A stretch of DNA of 64,000 nt from Candidatus Andeanibacterium colombiense. GTDB lineage: Bacteria > Pseudomonadota > Alphaproteobacteria > Sphingomonadales > Sphingomonadaceae. The stretch is taken from assembly GCA_029202985.1 (NCBI GenBank), contig CP119316.1:3335001-3399000 (forward strand), read 5' to 3'. The notes below the pieces were generated by a model that worked only from the letters and a program-made list of their open reading frames with translations, was not told the origin of the DNA and ran no database searches. Each line of letters opens with the position of its first letter. Position 1 is the stretch's first letter. Position numbers and translations under genes: made by a program. Of the stretch, positions 53,290 through 61,789 are shown one piece after another.

Positions 53290-53961
53290 GTGTCCCAAAC
53301 CGCACCCGATTCCCTTAGGCCATCGCCCAAGCCGGCCTTGCCCGCCGGCAGCAGCCGCAGTTTCTGGCTGCGCCAGCTGCACCGGTGGCACTGGATCAGC
53401 TCGGGGCTGTGCCTTGCGGGCATGCTGTTGTTCGCGATCACCGGCATAACCCTGAATCACGCCGGCGACATTGCGAGCGCCCCGGTGACCAGGCAGCAGG
53501 AATTCAAGCTGGATGCAGGCGCGCTCGCCGAGCTGCAACGGCCGGTCGCGGACGGGGCGAAGAAGCCTTTGCCGGCGGCGGTGCGCCACGCGGCCGAGCA
53601 GCGCTTGGGCATCTCGCTCGATGGGACCATCGGCGAATGGTCGGACTTCGACGTGTTCGTCGCGATGCCTCGGCCGGGCGGGGATGCGACGCTGACGATC
53701 GACCGCGAGACCGGCCAGGCCAAGCTCGAAACGGTCGACAACGGCTGGATCTCGTACTTCAACGATCTCCACAAGGGCCGCAACGCCGGCCCGGCGTGGG
53801 GCTGGTTCATCGACATCTTCGCCGTCGCCTGCCTGGTGTTCTCGATCACCGGCCTGTTGCTCCTGCAGCTCCACGCGCGCACCCGGCCTTCGACCTGGCC
53901 GATCGTCGGGCTTGGCGTGCTGCTCCCGTTCCTCCTCGCTCTCCTCTTCATTCACAGGTGA
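53290..53961 (+). CDS. PepSY-type membrane protein (PiuB-like, iron-siderophore reductase component)
   Basis: 223 residues starting at GTG 53290. A first membrane helix (SGLCLAGMLLFAITGITLNH), a periplasmic PepSY-like domain (RHAAEQRLGISLDGTIGEWS, ATLTIDRETGQAKLETVDNG), and two closing helices (WGWFIDIFAVACLVFSITGL, PIVGLGVLLPFLLALLF). His31, His34 and His57 flank the first helix and another His sits in FNDLHKGRNAG; these could hold hemes, as in related trans-membrane reductases. First gene of a five-gene run ending in a flavoreductase, suggesting electron transfer across the inner membrane for ferric-siderophore reduction. Confidence 0.82.
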   Translation: MSQTAPDSLRPSPKPALPAGSSRSFWLRQLHRWHWISSGLCLAGMLLFAITGITLNHAGDIASAPVTRQQEFKLDAGALAELQRPVADGAKKPLPAAVRHAAEQRLGISLDGTIGEWSDFDVFVAMPRPGGDATLTIDRETGQAKLETVDNGWISYFNDLHKGRNAGPAWGWFIDIFAVACLVFSITGLLLLQLHARTRPSTWPIVGLGVLLPFLLALLFIHR

Positions 53962-53966
53962 CCCAT

Positions 53967-54473
53967 ATGCGCATTTCCCATCGCGTCCTCATCGCGGGCA
54001 TCGCCGCGGCCGGCGCTTCGGCTCCGGCCCTGGCCGGCACTGCCGAACTGACCGTGACCGTGCCCCAGCTCAAGGTGGCCGAATACCACCGGCCCTACGT
54101 TGCGATCTGGCTGGAGCAGGCCGGTCAACCCGCGATCCGCACGCTCGCCGTGTGGTACGATTACGACAACCGCGAAAACGGCGGGACCAAGTGGCTGCGT
54201 GACCTGCGCAGCTGGTGGCGCAAAGGCGGGCGTGAAGCCGCGAAGCCGGCCGACGCGCTGACCGGCGCGACACGCGCTCCGGGCGTGCAGCGGGTCAAGC
54301 TCGATCTCGGCGCACTCAAGCCCGGCAGCTACACCCTGGTGCTGGAAGCCGCGCGCGAGGAAGGCGGGCGCGAGCTCGTCAGCCTGCCGTTCAACTGGAA
54401 CGGCAAGGGCGCCAAGGCCGCTGCGGCCGGCAAGACCGAACTCGGCGCGATCAGCGCCATCATCAAACCCTGA
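53967..54473 (+). CDS. DUF2271 periplasmic protein with flavinylation motif
   Basis: 168 residues from ATG 53967. Signal peptide ends SAPALAG. Typical DUF2271 start AELTVTVPQLKVAEYHRPYV, then IWLEQAGQPAIRTLAVWYDY. At residues 96-102 it reads D-A-L-T-G-A-T, which fits the D..(S/T)GA(T/S) site where ApbE attaches FMN in NqrC/RnfG-like proteins; the acceptor would be Thr102. With apbE two genes on, covalent FMN in the periplasm is a strong inference. Likely carries electrons from the membrane PepSY protein to a ferric substrate. Confidence 0.85.
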   Translation: MRISHRVLIAGIAAAGASAPALAGTAELTVTVPQLKVAEYHRPYVAIWLEQAGQPAIRTLAVWYDYDNRENGGTKWLRDLRSWWRKGGREAAKPADALTGATRAPGVQRVKLDLGALKPGSYTLVLEAAREEGGRELVSLPFNWNGKGAKAAAAGKTELGAISAIIKP

Positions 54474-54487
54474 GCGGAGTGAATCGC

Positions 54488-55408
54488 ATGAAGCGCAAGT
54501 TCCTTTTGGCCACTCTGGCCCTGCTGTCCTCGTCGCCCCTGCTCGCGCATAATGCGTGGATCAAACCCTCGGCGACCAATGTCGCGGGCGAGGACGGCTG
54601 GGTGACCTTCGACGCCGGCGCCTCGACCGACGTCTACAATCCCGACCACCAGCCGATGGGCCTCGATCAGATCAAGGCCTATGCGCCCGATGGTACCGAG
54701 GCGCAGATCGAGAACGGCATGCGCGGCAAGTATCGCAGCACCTTCGACCTGCACCTGACCAAGCCGGGCACCTGGCGCGTCGGGACCCAGAACCTGAGCG
54801 TGATGGGCAGCTATACGCTCGACGGGAAGCCGTACCGCGTGGGCGGCCGGGGCGGTCCGCCGCGGCCGGCTGGTGCGCCTGGCGGCGCTCCAGGCGGACC
54901 CGGGGGTCCAGGCGGACCCGGTGGTCCCGGCGGCGAGCGGCCGCAAGGCGATGGCCCGGCGCCCACGATGGTTCCAGCCACTGCCGATTTCACCGCGCCC
55001 GCAGGCGCGACCGACGTCAAGCTGTCGCTGACGGGCTCGCGCAACGAGGTCTTCGTCACGCTCGGCAAGCCGAGCGAGATCAAGCTCAGCAACCAGGGCC
55101 TGGAGATGCAGCCGATCACCCAGCCGGCCGATCTGGTGAGCGACGAGCCGGGCCGTTTCCGCTTCCTGGTCGATGGGAAGCCCGCCGCCGGGCTCGAGAT
55201 CGAAGCGATCCCCGATGGCCGCCGCTTCCGCGACGATCAGGGCATGATCGCCGCGACGACCGACGCCAATGGCGAAGTCAGCATCGCCTGGACCGGCCCC
55301 GGGCTCTATTGGGTCCACGCCGATTTCAAGGATGACGCATCGCCGCGCCCGGGCATCTCGGGCCGCCGGTTCCAATATGTCGCGAATCTGGAAGTCGCCG
55401 CACCCTAA
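54488..55408 (+). CDS. DUF4198-family periplasmic protein with Gly/Pro-rich segment
   Basis: 306 residues from ATG 54488, which has GGAG 8 bases upstream (GTG 54479 overlaps that site). Signal peptide ends SSPLLA, so mature HNAWIKPSATNVAGEDGWVT starts with His, as is common in this family and reminiscent of copper- or metal-binding N-termini. Two beta-sandwich parts (DAGASTDVYNP; GLEIEAIPDGRRFRDDQGMI) are split by a low-complexity run at about 117-156 (GGAPGGPGGPGGPGGPGGE). Part of the PepSY-ApbE operon. Function unproven; metal delivery or binding of the reductase substrate are options. Confidence 0.82.
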   Translation: MKRKFLLATLALLSSSPLLAHNAWIKPSATNVAGEDGWVTFDAGASTDVYNPDHQPMGLDQIKAYAPDGTEAQIENGMRGKYRSTFDLHLTKPGTWRVGTQNLSVMGSYTLDGKPYRVGGRGGPPRPAGAPGGAPGGPGGPGGPGGPGGERPQGDGPAPTMVPATADFTAPAGATDVKLSLTGSRNEVFVTLGKPSEIKLSNQGLEMQPITQPADLVSDEPGRFRFLVDGKPAAGLEIEAIPDGRRFRDDQGMIAATTDANGEVSIAWTGPGLYWVHADFKDDASPRPGISGRRFQYVANLEVAAP

Positions 55409-55425
55409 ACCGGAAGCGCTGAAGA

Positions 55426-56427
55426 ATGAGCGAATCCCTGCTCCTGCTTCCGCTGGAAGTGGACCCGGCACGGCTGGTCCGTCCGGCCGCGCCGGATCTG
55501 TTCGCGCTGTCCGGTGCGGCGATGGGCACCGCCTGGTCGCTCCAGATCGGCGGTCCTGCCGATCCGCACGCGGCGCTGACGCTGGTGCAGGGCGCGCTCG
55601 ACGAGGTCGTGGGTGAGATGAGCCAGTGGGAGCCGGGCTCGGAGCTGTCGCGCTTCAATCGCGCGGAGCCGGGCAGCTGGCACAAGCTCTCGCCGGGGTT
55701 CGCGCATGTGCTGCGGGTCGGGCTCGCGCTCGCCGCCAAAACCGATGGCGCGTTCGATCCGGCACTGGGCGCGGTGGTCGATCTGTGGGGTTTTGGCCCG
55801 CCCGTGGCTGACCGCATTCCGCCGGCGCCGGAAGCTCTCGCGGAAGCGCGCGAACGTTCGGGCTGGCGGCGGCTGGAATTCGACGCGGAGGGGCGCCGCG
55901 CGCGCCAGCCGGGCGGGTTGCAGCTGGACTTCTCGGGCATCGCCAAGGGCCACGGGGTCGACCGTGCCGTGCGGGCGCTGGAACGCGCCGGCCACAGCTG
56001 CTTCCTGCTCGAAGTCGGCGGAGAACTGGCCGCGCGCGGCCTCAGGCCGGATGGCTATCCGTGGTGGGTCGATATAGAGACGCCGCCCGAAGCCGACCTC
56101 GCCGAGATCCGCATCGGTCTGACCGGCATGGCGGCGGCGACCTCGGGCGATTACCGCCGCTTTGTCGAGGCCGAGGGCACCCGCTTCGCCCATACGCTCG
56201 ATCCCCGCAGCGGTGCGCCTCTGGCGGGGGCGGTGCCCTCGGTCACCGTGCTGCATCCGGAATGCATGATTGCCGATGCGCTCGCGACCGCGATCACCGT
56301 GCTCGGCCCCGATCGCGGCATCGCGCTGGCCGAAGAGGCGCAGGTCGCCGCGATCCTGCTGCTGGAAGACCGCGGCGGGTGGAGCCGGCGCCTGTCCTCT
56401 CGTGCGCAGGCGATGGCCGAAGCGTGA
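55426..56427 (+). CDS. apbE: FAD:protein FMN transferase
   Basis: 333 residues. ApbE uses FAD to attach FMN to a Thr of target proteins. Motifs: SGAAMGTAWSLQIGG, the helical EMSQWEPGSELSRFNRA, GGLQLDFSGIAKGHGVDRAV, FLLEVGGELAARG, RFAHTLDPRSGAPLAG and MIADALATAITVLGP (Mg and FAD binding). No signal peptide or lipobox is visible, unlike many ApbE proteins, so export is unclear: either it modifies the target before export or a start further upstream is missed. The DUF2271 protein of the same operon offers the acceptor motif. The stop overlaps the next start (GTGA). Confidence 0.93.
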   Translation: MSESLLLLPLEVDPARLVRPAAPDLFALSGAAMGTAWSLQIGGPADPHAALTLVQGALDEVVGEMSQWEPGSELSRFNRAEPGSWHKLSPGFAHVLRVGLALAAKTDGAFDPALGAVVDLWGFGPPVADRIPPAPEALAEARERSGWRRLEFDAEGRRARQPGGLQLDFSGIAKGHGVDRAVRALERAGHSCFLLEVGGELAARGLRPDGYPWWVDIETPPEADLAEIRIGLTGMAAATSGDYRRFVEAEGTRFAHTLDPRSGAPLAGAVPSVTVLHPECMIADALATAITVLGPDRGIALAEEAQVAAILLLEDRGGWSRRLSSRAQAMAEA

Positions 56428-57767
56428 GCGAAACCGCCCGCCTGCTGATCGCCGCCGCAGCGAGCGGCGCCTGGCTCACGCTGACCGGCGCGACCGCCTG
56501 GCATCACCGCGCGCGCCGCGCTGCCCCGCTGGCGCGCGGCACGGTGCTGGTCGCCTATGCCAGTCAGACCGGAACCGCTGCCGCCTATGCCAAGGCGACG
56601 GCGAATGCGCTCGAAGCTTCGGGCCGGCAGGTTGCGCTAACGTCGTTTGCGCGGCTGACGCCCGCAATGCTCGCCGATACGGACGAGGCGCTGTTCCTCG
56701 CCGCGACCACCGGGGAGGGCGATCCGCCCGACGATGCGGCGGGCTTCCTGCGCAAATTCTCGGCAGCGCCGCTCCGGCTTGAAAGCCTGCGCTATGCGTT
56801 GCTCGCGCTGGGGGATTCGCACTACCGGGATTTCTGCGGCTTCGGCCGAGCGCTCGACCGGCTCCTGCGCGATGCCGGTGCGGTCCATGCGGCCGATCCG
56901 GTCGAGGTCGATCAGGCCGACCCGGGGGCGCTGCGCCATTGGCAGCAGAATTTGCGCCTGTTCGGCGCCGCGGTGACGCTGCCCGACTGGGAAGCGCCGC
57001 GTTATTCCGAATGGAAGCTGGCCGAACGCGAGCTGCTGAACCCAGGCAGCCCGGGCGGGGCGATGTTCCGCATCCGGCTGGAGCCGGCCGGCGAGCTGCC
57101 CGCATGGGAAGCGGGCGACATCGCCGAAATCTATCCGGGGCTGGCGGCCGAGGCGCTATCCGCCGCGCCGGCGCTGCCGCACCGCGACTATTCGCTCGCG
57201 ACGATCCCGGCGGAGGGCGGCGCCGGGCTGGTCGTGCGCCTGTTCAAGGACGAGCAGGGCCGCAGCGGGCTCGGCTCAGGCTGGCTGTGCGAAGATGCTG
57301 CGCCCGGCGCGGCGGTGGCCCTGCGGATCCGCTCCAATCCCAGGTTCCACACACCGGAAGCCGCCACGCCGCTGATCCTGATCGGCAATGGCACCGGCAT
57401 CTCGTCGCTGCGCGGACATCTCGTGGCGCGCGGGGGCGGCACCCGCAACTGGCTGATCTTCGGCGAACGCGATCCGCTGCATGACCGGCCCTTCGCCGCG
57501 GAGCTCGACGCATGGCTGCACGATCGCCATCTGGCGCGGCTGCAGCGGGTGTTTTCACGCGCGGGGACCGGGCAGCGCTATGTCCAGCACGCGCTGGCGG
57601 CCGAAGCGGACTTACTGCGCGAATGGGTCGCTGCCGGCGCGGTGGTGATGGTTTGCGGCAGCGTCGCGATGGGCGAAGCGGTGGACGAGGCGCTGCGCGA
57701 GGCCCTCGGCGCTGGGCCGCTCGACGCACTGCAGGACGAAGGGCGCTATCGCCGCGATATCTACTGA
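56424..57767 (+). CDS. Membrane-anchored flavodoxin/ferredoxin-NADP-reductase-type flavoprotein
   Basis: 447 residues from a GTG overlapping the apbE stop. One N-terminal helix (about 6-24), then a flavodoxin-like FMN domain (VLVAYASQTGTAAAYAKATA, LFLAATTGEGDPPDDAAGF, YALLALGDSHYRDFCGFG) and a CysJ-like FAD/NADPH part (LPHRDYSLATIP; LILIGNGTGISSLRGHL; WLIFGERDP; VVMVCGSVAMGEAVDEAL). It should take electrons from NADPH and feed the membrane PepSY protein. With DUF2271 and ApbE it completes a path NADPH to FAD to FMN to membrane to periplasmic FMN. Confidence 0.9.
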   Translation: MSETARLLIAAAASGAWLTLTGATAWHHRARRAAPLARGTVLVAYASQTGTAAAYAKATANALEASGRQVALTSFARLTPAMLADTDEALFLAATTGEGDPPDDAAGFLRKFSAAPLRLESLRYALLALGDSHYRDFCGFGRALDRLLRDAGAVHAADPVEVDQADPGALRHWQQNLRLFGAAVTLPDWEAPRYSEWKLAERELLNPGSPGGAMFRIRLEPAGELPAWEAGDIAEIYPGLAAEALSAAPALPHRDYSLATIPAEGGAGLVVRLFKDEQGRSGLGSGWLCEDAAPGAAVALRIRSNPRFHTPEAATPLILIGNGTGISSLRGHLVARGGGTRNWLIFGERDPLHDRPFAAELDAWLHDRHLARLQRVFSRAGTGQRYVQHALAAEADLLREWVAAGAVVMVCGSVAMGEAVDEALREALGAGPLDALQDEGRYRRDIY

Positions 57768-57788
57768 CGGCCCGCTGGTGGAGGCCGC

Positions 57789-58466
57789 TCAGGTCTCCGA
57801 CCACAGCCGCAGCAGATTGTGATAGACCCCGGTCAGCTGCAGCACCGCCTCGTCGTCGGCGCCTTCGGTGGTCAGCGTCTGGATCGAGGTATCCATCTGG
57901 AACAGCATCTGGCGCTGGTTGTCGCTGCGCACCAGGCTCTGGATCCAGAAGAACGAGGCCAGCCGTTCACCCCGCGTGACCGGCTCGACGCGGTGGAGGC
58001 TGCTCGATGGATAGATCACCGCATCGCCCGCGGGCAGCGCCACCGCATTGTCTCCATAAGTGTCGCGGATCACCAGGCGGCCGCCGTCGTATTCGTCCGG
58101 ATCGTTGAGGAACAATGTGCAGGAGACGTCCGAGCGCAGCCATTCGGCCTCGTCCAGGTTCATCACCGAACCGTCGATGTGAAAGCCGTATTCGCCGCCG
58201 CCGGCATAGCGGTTGAACCGCGGCGGCAGGATCTTGCGGGGTAGCGCGGCGGCGAAGAACAGCGGGCTGCGCTTGAGCGCGGCCAGCACCGCGCGGCCGA
58301 GTTCCGCCTTCAGCGGCGAGGTATCGGGCAATTGTTCGTTGCGTTTGACGCGCGCGCCCTGCGCCCCCACCGTTTCGCGGCCGTCGGTCCAGTCGGCACC
58401 GTCCAGCCTGCGGCGGAATTCCGCGACTTCATCCGGGGTGAGGATCTCGGGAAGGTGCAGCAGCAT
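57789..58466 (-). CDS. piuC: Fe(II)/2-oxoglutarate-dependent PKHD-type hydroxylase
   Basis: 225 residues; ATG 58466 chosen because PiuC/YbiX proteins begin MLLHLPEILTPDEVAEFRR. The iron-binding H-x-D is in GFHIDGSVMNLDEA and the distal His in SSLHRVEPVTRGERLASFFW, where the Arg binds 2-oxoglutarate. PiuC genes sit beside catecholate siderophore receptors and are iron-repressed; the reaction is not established. The upstream receptor gene on the same strand is separated by a strong terminator, so expression depends on readthrough or its own promoter. It converges with the flavoreductase gene, 21 bases apart. Confidence 0.93.
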   Translation of the reverse strand: MLLHLPEILTPDEVAEFRRRLDGADWTDGRETVGAQGARVKRNEQLPDTSPLKAELGRAVLAALKRSPLFFAAALPRKILPPRFNRYAGGGEYGFHIDGSVMNLDEAEWLRSDVSCTLFLNDPDEYDGGRLVIRDTYGDNAVALPAGDAVIYPSSSLHRVEPVTRGERLASFFWIQSLVRSDNQRQMLFQMDTSIQTLTTEGADDEAVLQLTGVYHNLLRLWSET

Positions 58467-58480
58467 GTCGTATCCAGACG

Positions 58481-58518
58481 CCAAAAACGAAAACAGGGCG
58501 GGAGATTAGCTCCCGCCC
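58481..58518 (-). terminator. Intrinsic terminator between siderophore receptor and piuC
   Basis: Stem of 9 bp GGGCGGGAG / CTCCCGCCC (58496-58504, 58510-58518) with a 5-base loop. On the minus strand it is followed by TGTTTTCGTTTTT, a good U-tract. It ends the receptor transcript just before piuC. Confidence 0.85.
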
Positions 58519-58541
58519 CATAGACATTTAATTGATGAGGA

Positions 58542-60764
58542 TCAGAAGTTGAAATCCGCACTGAACAGGAACGTCCGCGGCGTTCCCGGCGAGTAGCGGT
58601 ATCCGCTCTTGTTGATCGAGGTGATGTAGTCCTTGTCGAACAGATTGTAGGCGTTCACCCGCAGCTTGATGTTCTCGGTGACCGCGTAGGACGCGATCGC
58701 ATCGGCGACCACGTAGCCGTCCGTCTCCTTCGGCGTGCCGACCGCGCCGTCCGTGCCGCGATGCAACCCGCTTACGTAGCGGACGCCGCCGCCTAGTTCG
58801 AGGCCGAAGGGCAGGCGATAGGTGGTCCACGAAGTGAAGGAATCGTCAGGCGAGTAGGTCAGATTGTAGCTGCCGTCGGCAGTCACGACCGAGCCGTTCA
58901 GCACCTTGGTCTTCTGGTGGGTGTAGCCGGCCGAGATCGACCAGGCATCGGTGATGTTGCCGACCACCGAGACCTCGATGCCCCGCACGCGCTTGGATCC
59001 GCTCTGGATATCCAGCAGGTCGGACGAGTTGATCTCGTTCAGTACCTTGGTCTGGAAAACCGCGGCGTTGACGGCGAGCCTGTCGCCCAGCGCGCTCCAC
59101 TTCACGCCGGCCTCGAGCGTCTTGGCCTTCTGCGGATCCATATTCGGATTGGCCGCACTGGTGGCGGAGGTGCTGAGGGTGAAGTTATCACCGCCCGGAG
59201 GCTGCTGCGAAATCGCGTAGTTGGCGTAGATGCTCACGGCTTCGACCGGCTTGACCACTGCGCCAAGCTTCCAGTTGAACAGCGTGTCCTTTGCTTCGAG
59301 GTCGAGCGTACTGGTGACGTAGGTTGTCTTGTAGCGATCGAAGCGCACACCGCCGGTGATCAGCAAATGCTCGTCGAACAGCTTGGCCGTATCGAACAGG
59401 TAGAACGAGGCAGTCTCGGTCTGGCCCTTTGAGAGGGCGCCATTGCGTGAAACGGCCACGGCGTCGGCGACGTCCCATTGGGGATCGTAGAGATTGGCGG
59501 CGGGGCGAGGAGTGCCGGTGACTGTCAGACCCCACGCGAAATAGCGCTCGCGGGTGAGTTCGATTCCGGTGCTGAGATTATGCTCGATCCCGCCCGTCGC
59601 GAAGTCTGCCCGCAGGTTGAGCTGGTCGGTCAGGATATCGTTCTTGGCATCCTTGGTGGTCGTGCTGCTGCGTGCAAGCGTGTAGGTCGAGAGATCGTTG
59701 ATGTCGGTATATTTGACGTTGGCCGCGGTGCTCATGAACGAGGTGAGCAGGTAGTCTTGCTTGGTCTGGCCCCACCGGGTGGTGTTGCTCAGCTTCAAGC
59801 TGTCCGAGAAATCGTGTTCGAGGATAAGCGTGGCCATGCCCGCTTCGACATCGTCATGATCGGCGCGCGTGCCGTAGAAATTCGACGAGTCCACCGGATG
59901 GCCGATCAGCGCCTCCTGGCCCGCGTAGGGCGTCCAGCTGTCAAGCCCGATCACCGGCACAAAGCCGTCGGGCACGTTGTTCTGGTCGACGTAGAGCAGG
60001 TTGAGGGTGGCGCGCGTGTCGGTACCGATACCAACGCCGAAGGAAGAGGCGAGGCCGACGCGCTGGTTTTTTACACGGTCGCGGCCCGGGACGTCGCTGT
60101 CCTGCCACACAGCGTTGAGGCGGAAGGCGGAATTGGGGATCGCTTCGAGCGGTTGGTTGATGTCGACGGTGCCGCGTTTCTGGCCGTCCACGCCGGCCGA
60201 GATCGTGCCGGAGAGTGCGGAATCGAGCGAGGCCCGCTTCGAGACCATGTTGATCGCGCCGCTCGGGGCGCTGCGACCGTTGTCGGTGCCGGCCGGGCCT
60301 TTGGTGATCTCGACCTGTTCGGTGTTGAAGATGTCGCGCGAAATCGAGCCGAGATCGCGGACGCCGTCGACGAAGATGCTGCTCGACGTGTCAAAGCCGC
60401 GCATGCGGATCGCGTCGCCGGTAGTGGTGTTGCCGTTTTCGCCGGCATAGAAAGCGCCGACGCCCGGGGTGTTGCGCAGCGCTTCGCTCAGCGTGGTAGC
60501 GCCCTGCTGGTTGAACACTTCCTTGCTGATCACCTGGATCGTCTGCGGGGTATCCTGCAGCTTCTGGGTGAACTTGGGCGAGGAAACAGTGTCGATCTTG
60601 ATGCTGTCGTCGATCACGGTGTCGGTCACCGTCACGCCGCCGAGAGCCTTGGGCTCTTCATCGGCGGTCTGCGCGGCGGCCATCTGCGGCACGAACACCG
60701 AGCCGAAGCAGGTCAGCGCGAGGAACGCATGCTTCCTGGACGAGCGGCTGACGGGTTTGGTCAT
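58542..60764 (-). CDS. Catecholate siderophore TonB-dependent receptor (Fiu/PiuA type)
   Basis: 740 residues. Signal peptide ends VPQMAAAQ. The plug region is characteristic of Fiu/PiuA: SSPKFTQKLQDTPQTIQVIS, VFNQQGATTLSEALRNTPGV, IRMRGFDTSSSIFVDGVRDL, EVFNQQG and VEITKGPAGTDNGRSAPSGA. The barrel ends TFLFSADFNF. It imports iron bound to monocatechols or similar siderophores. Next to piuC and tonB, with a Fur-like box 43 bases upstream. The matching reductase operon lies on the other strand. Confidence 0.94.
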   Translation of the reverse strand: MTKPVSRSSRKHAFLALTCFGSVFVPQMAAAQTADEEPKALGGVTVTDTVIDDSIKIDTVSSPKFTQKLQDTPQTIQVISKEVFNQQGATTLSEALRNTPGVGAFYAGENGNTTTGDAIRMRGFDTSSSIFVDGVRDLGSISRDIFNTEQVEITKGPAGTDNGRSAPSGAINMVSKRASLDSALSGTISAGVDGQKRGTVDINQPLEAIPNSAFRLNAVWQDSDVPGRDRVKNQRVGLASSFGVGIGTDTRATLNLLYVDQNNVPDGFVPVIGLDSWTPYAGQEALIGHPVDSSNFYGTRADHDDVEAGMATLILEHDFSDSLKLSNTTRWGQTKQDYLLTSFMSTAANVKYTDINDLSTYTLARSSTTTKDAKNDILTDQLNLRADFATGGIEHNLSTGIELTRERYFAWGLTVTGTPRPAANLYDPQWDVADAVAVSRNGALSKGQTETASFYLFDTAKLFDEHLLITGGVRFDRYKTTYVTSTLDLEAKDTLFNWKLGAVVKPVEAVSIYANYAISQQPPGGDNFTLSTSATSAANPNMDPQKAKTLEAGVKWSALGDRLAVNAAVFQTKVLNEINSSDLLDIQSGSKRVRGIEVSVVGNITDAWSISAGYTHQKTKVLNGSVVTADGSYNLTYSPDDSFTSWTTYRLPFGLELGGGVRYVSGLHRGTDGAVGTPKETDGYVVADAIASYAVTENIKLRVNAYNLFDKDYITSINKSGYRYSPGTPRTFLFSADFNF

Positions 60765-60806
60765 GATTTTCGGATCCCTGTTCTTGTTGGCGTTGCAGGC
60801 CGCCTA

Positions 60807-60823
60807 TTGCGAATCATTATCAA
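60807..60823. promoter_or_regulatory. Fur-like box 2 (siderophore receptor)
   Basis: TTGCGAATCATTATCAA; on the receptor strand it reads TTGATAATGATTCGCAA, matching the left part of the classic Fur box (GATAATGAT). Located 43 bases before the receptor ATG. Confidence 0.72.
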
Positions 60824-60969
60824 CGTCAATTGAGAATAGTTCGCGTTATCAAAATAAACGGACTGCAAGGCGTTGCGGGAAAGGGAGCCGTTGACGGGCA
60901 GGGTTGCAGGAACGGCGGCGTACGCCTTAGGCATGAGGCTGGATCGGCGCGCGGTGCGGGGAGCCCGGC

Positions 60970-61686
60970 TCAGCTACGCAGAACGAAAGGTATCTTGACC
61001 TCGCCGCGCACTGCGACCGCTGCACCATCGCGTTTGAACGGAGTCCAGAGCCATTTCTTGACCGCGGCGAGCGCCGCCTTGTCGAGCTTGTCGAAGCCGC
61101 TGCTCTTCGCGATCGAGATTTCCTGCACTTCGCCGCTCGGGGCCAGCACCACCGCCAGCACCACGGTGCCCTGCTCGCGGTTGCGGCGGCATTCGACCGG
61201 ATAGCTTGGCGGCTTGGCCGATAGCAGATTGCCGGACAGGTCGCTCGACTGGGTGGAGGGGGCGGCTTTCGGCGCGGCCGGAGGGGCGGTGACGGGAGCG
61301 GGCGGGGCATCGACCGCCGCTCGCGGCGCGGGCGCCGCGGCAAGGGGGATCGCCGGGGCCGGGATCTGCGCGATCTGCTGCGGGGCGGGAACGGGGGCTG
61401 ACATCAGCGGCGCTTCGACCGGCTCCGCCGCCTTTTCGGGCTGCTTGGGCGCGGCAGGCGGCGTGTCGCGCAATTCCACCATCGCCAGCCGCGTGGCCTC
61501 ATGCTTGCGGCCGTGGATGTTCATCAGGAACAGCGACGAAACCAGGCCTGCGGTAAGCAGGATCGCAGCCGTCAGCGGCATCACGCTGACCCCGCGCGAC
61601 GTCGCGTAGCCACCGCGGGTGCGGCCCTCGAACGCCTCGAACGAGACGCGATCCTCAAGCGGGATCGGCGCGAAATGCACGGTCAT
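60970..61686 (-). CDS. tonB: TonB-family energy transducer
   Basis: 238 residues. Cytoplasmic start, one membrane anchor (VMPLTAAILLTAGLVSSLFL), a long Pro/Ala linker across the periplasm (about 75-155), and the C-terminal TonB domain (YPVECRRNREQGTVVLAVVL; GFDKLDKAALAAVKKWLWTP; VRGEVKIPFVLRS). It drives TonB receptors by pulling on the plug. ExbB and ExbD are not in the window. Placed upstream of the siderophore receptor on the same strand with its own Fur-like box, so it is probably dedicated to iron uptake. Confidence 0.92.
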   Translation of the reverse strand: MTVHFAPIPLEDRVSFEAFEGRTRGGYATSRGVSVMPLTAAILLTAGLVSSLFLMNIHGRKHEATRLAMVELRDTPPAAPKQPEKAAEPVEAPLMSAPVPAPQQIAQIPAPAIPLAAAPAPRAAVDAPPAPVTAPPAAPKAAPSTQSSDLSGNLLSAKPPSYPVECRRNREQGTVVLAVVLAPSGEVQEISIAKSSGFDKLDKAALAAVKKWLWTPFKRDGAAVAVRGEVKIPFVLRS

Positions 61687-61705
61687 TGAAGGCTGTCACC
61701 TTATA

Positions 61706-61724
61706 TTGCGAGTCATTCGCATAA
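61706..61724. promoter_or_regulatory. Fur-like box 3 (tonB)
   Basis: TTGCGAGTCATTCGCATAA, a near-palindrome with TTGCGA and TCGCA arms, 20 bases before the tonB ATG. Shares the core of boxes 1 and 2. Confidence 0.7.
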
Positions 61725-61789
61725 AGGTGGGAACTCTCTAGGACAAGCGCAAATCTTAGCAGATTGCGCCTTTTCACCCGTGAGGCAGC

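Noticed and set aside
56424..56520. LTGAT in the N-terminal helix of the flavoreductase as a second flavinylation site
   Set aside because: It lies inside a predicted membrane helix and lacks the preceding Asp of the motif; the DUF2271 site is far better.
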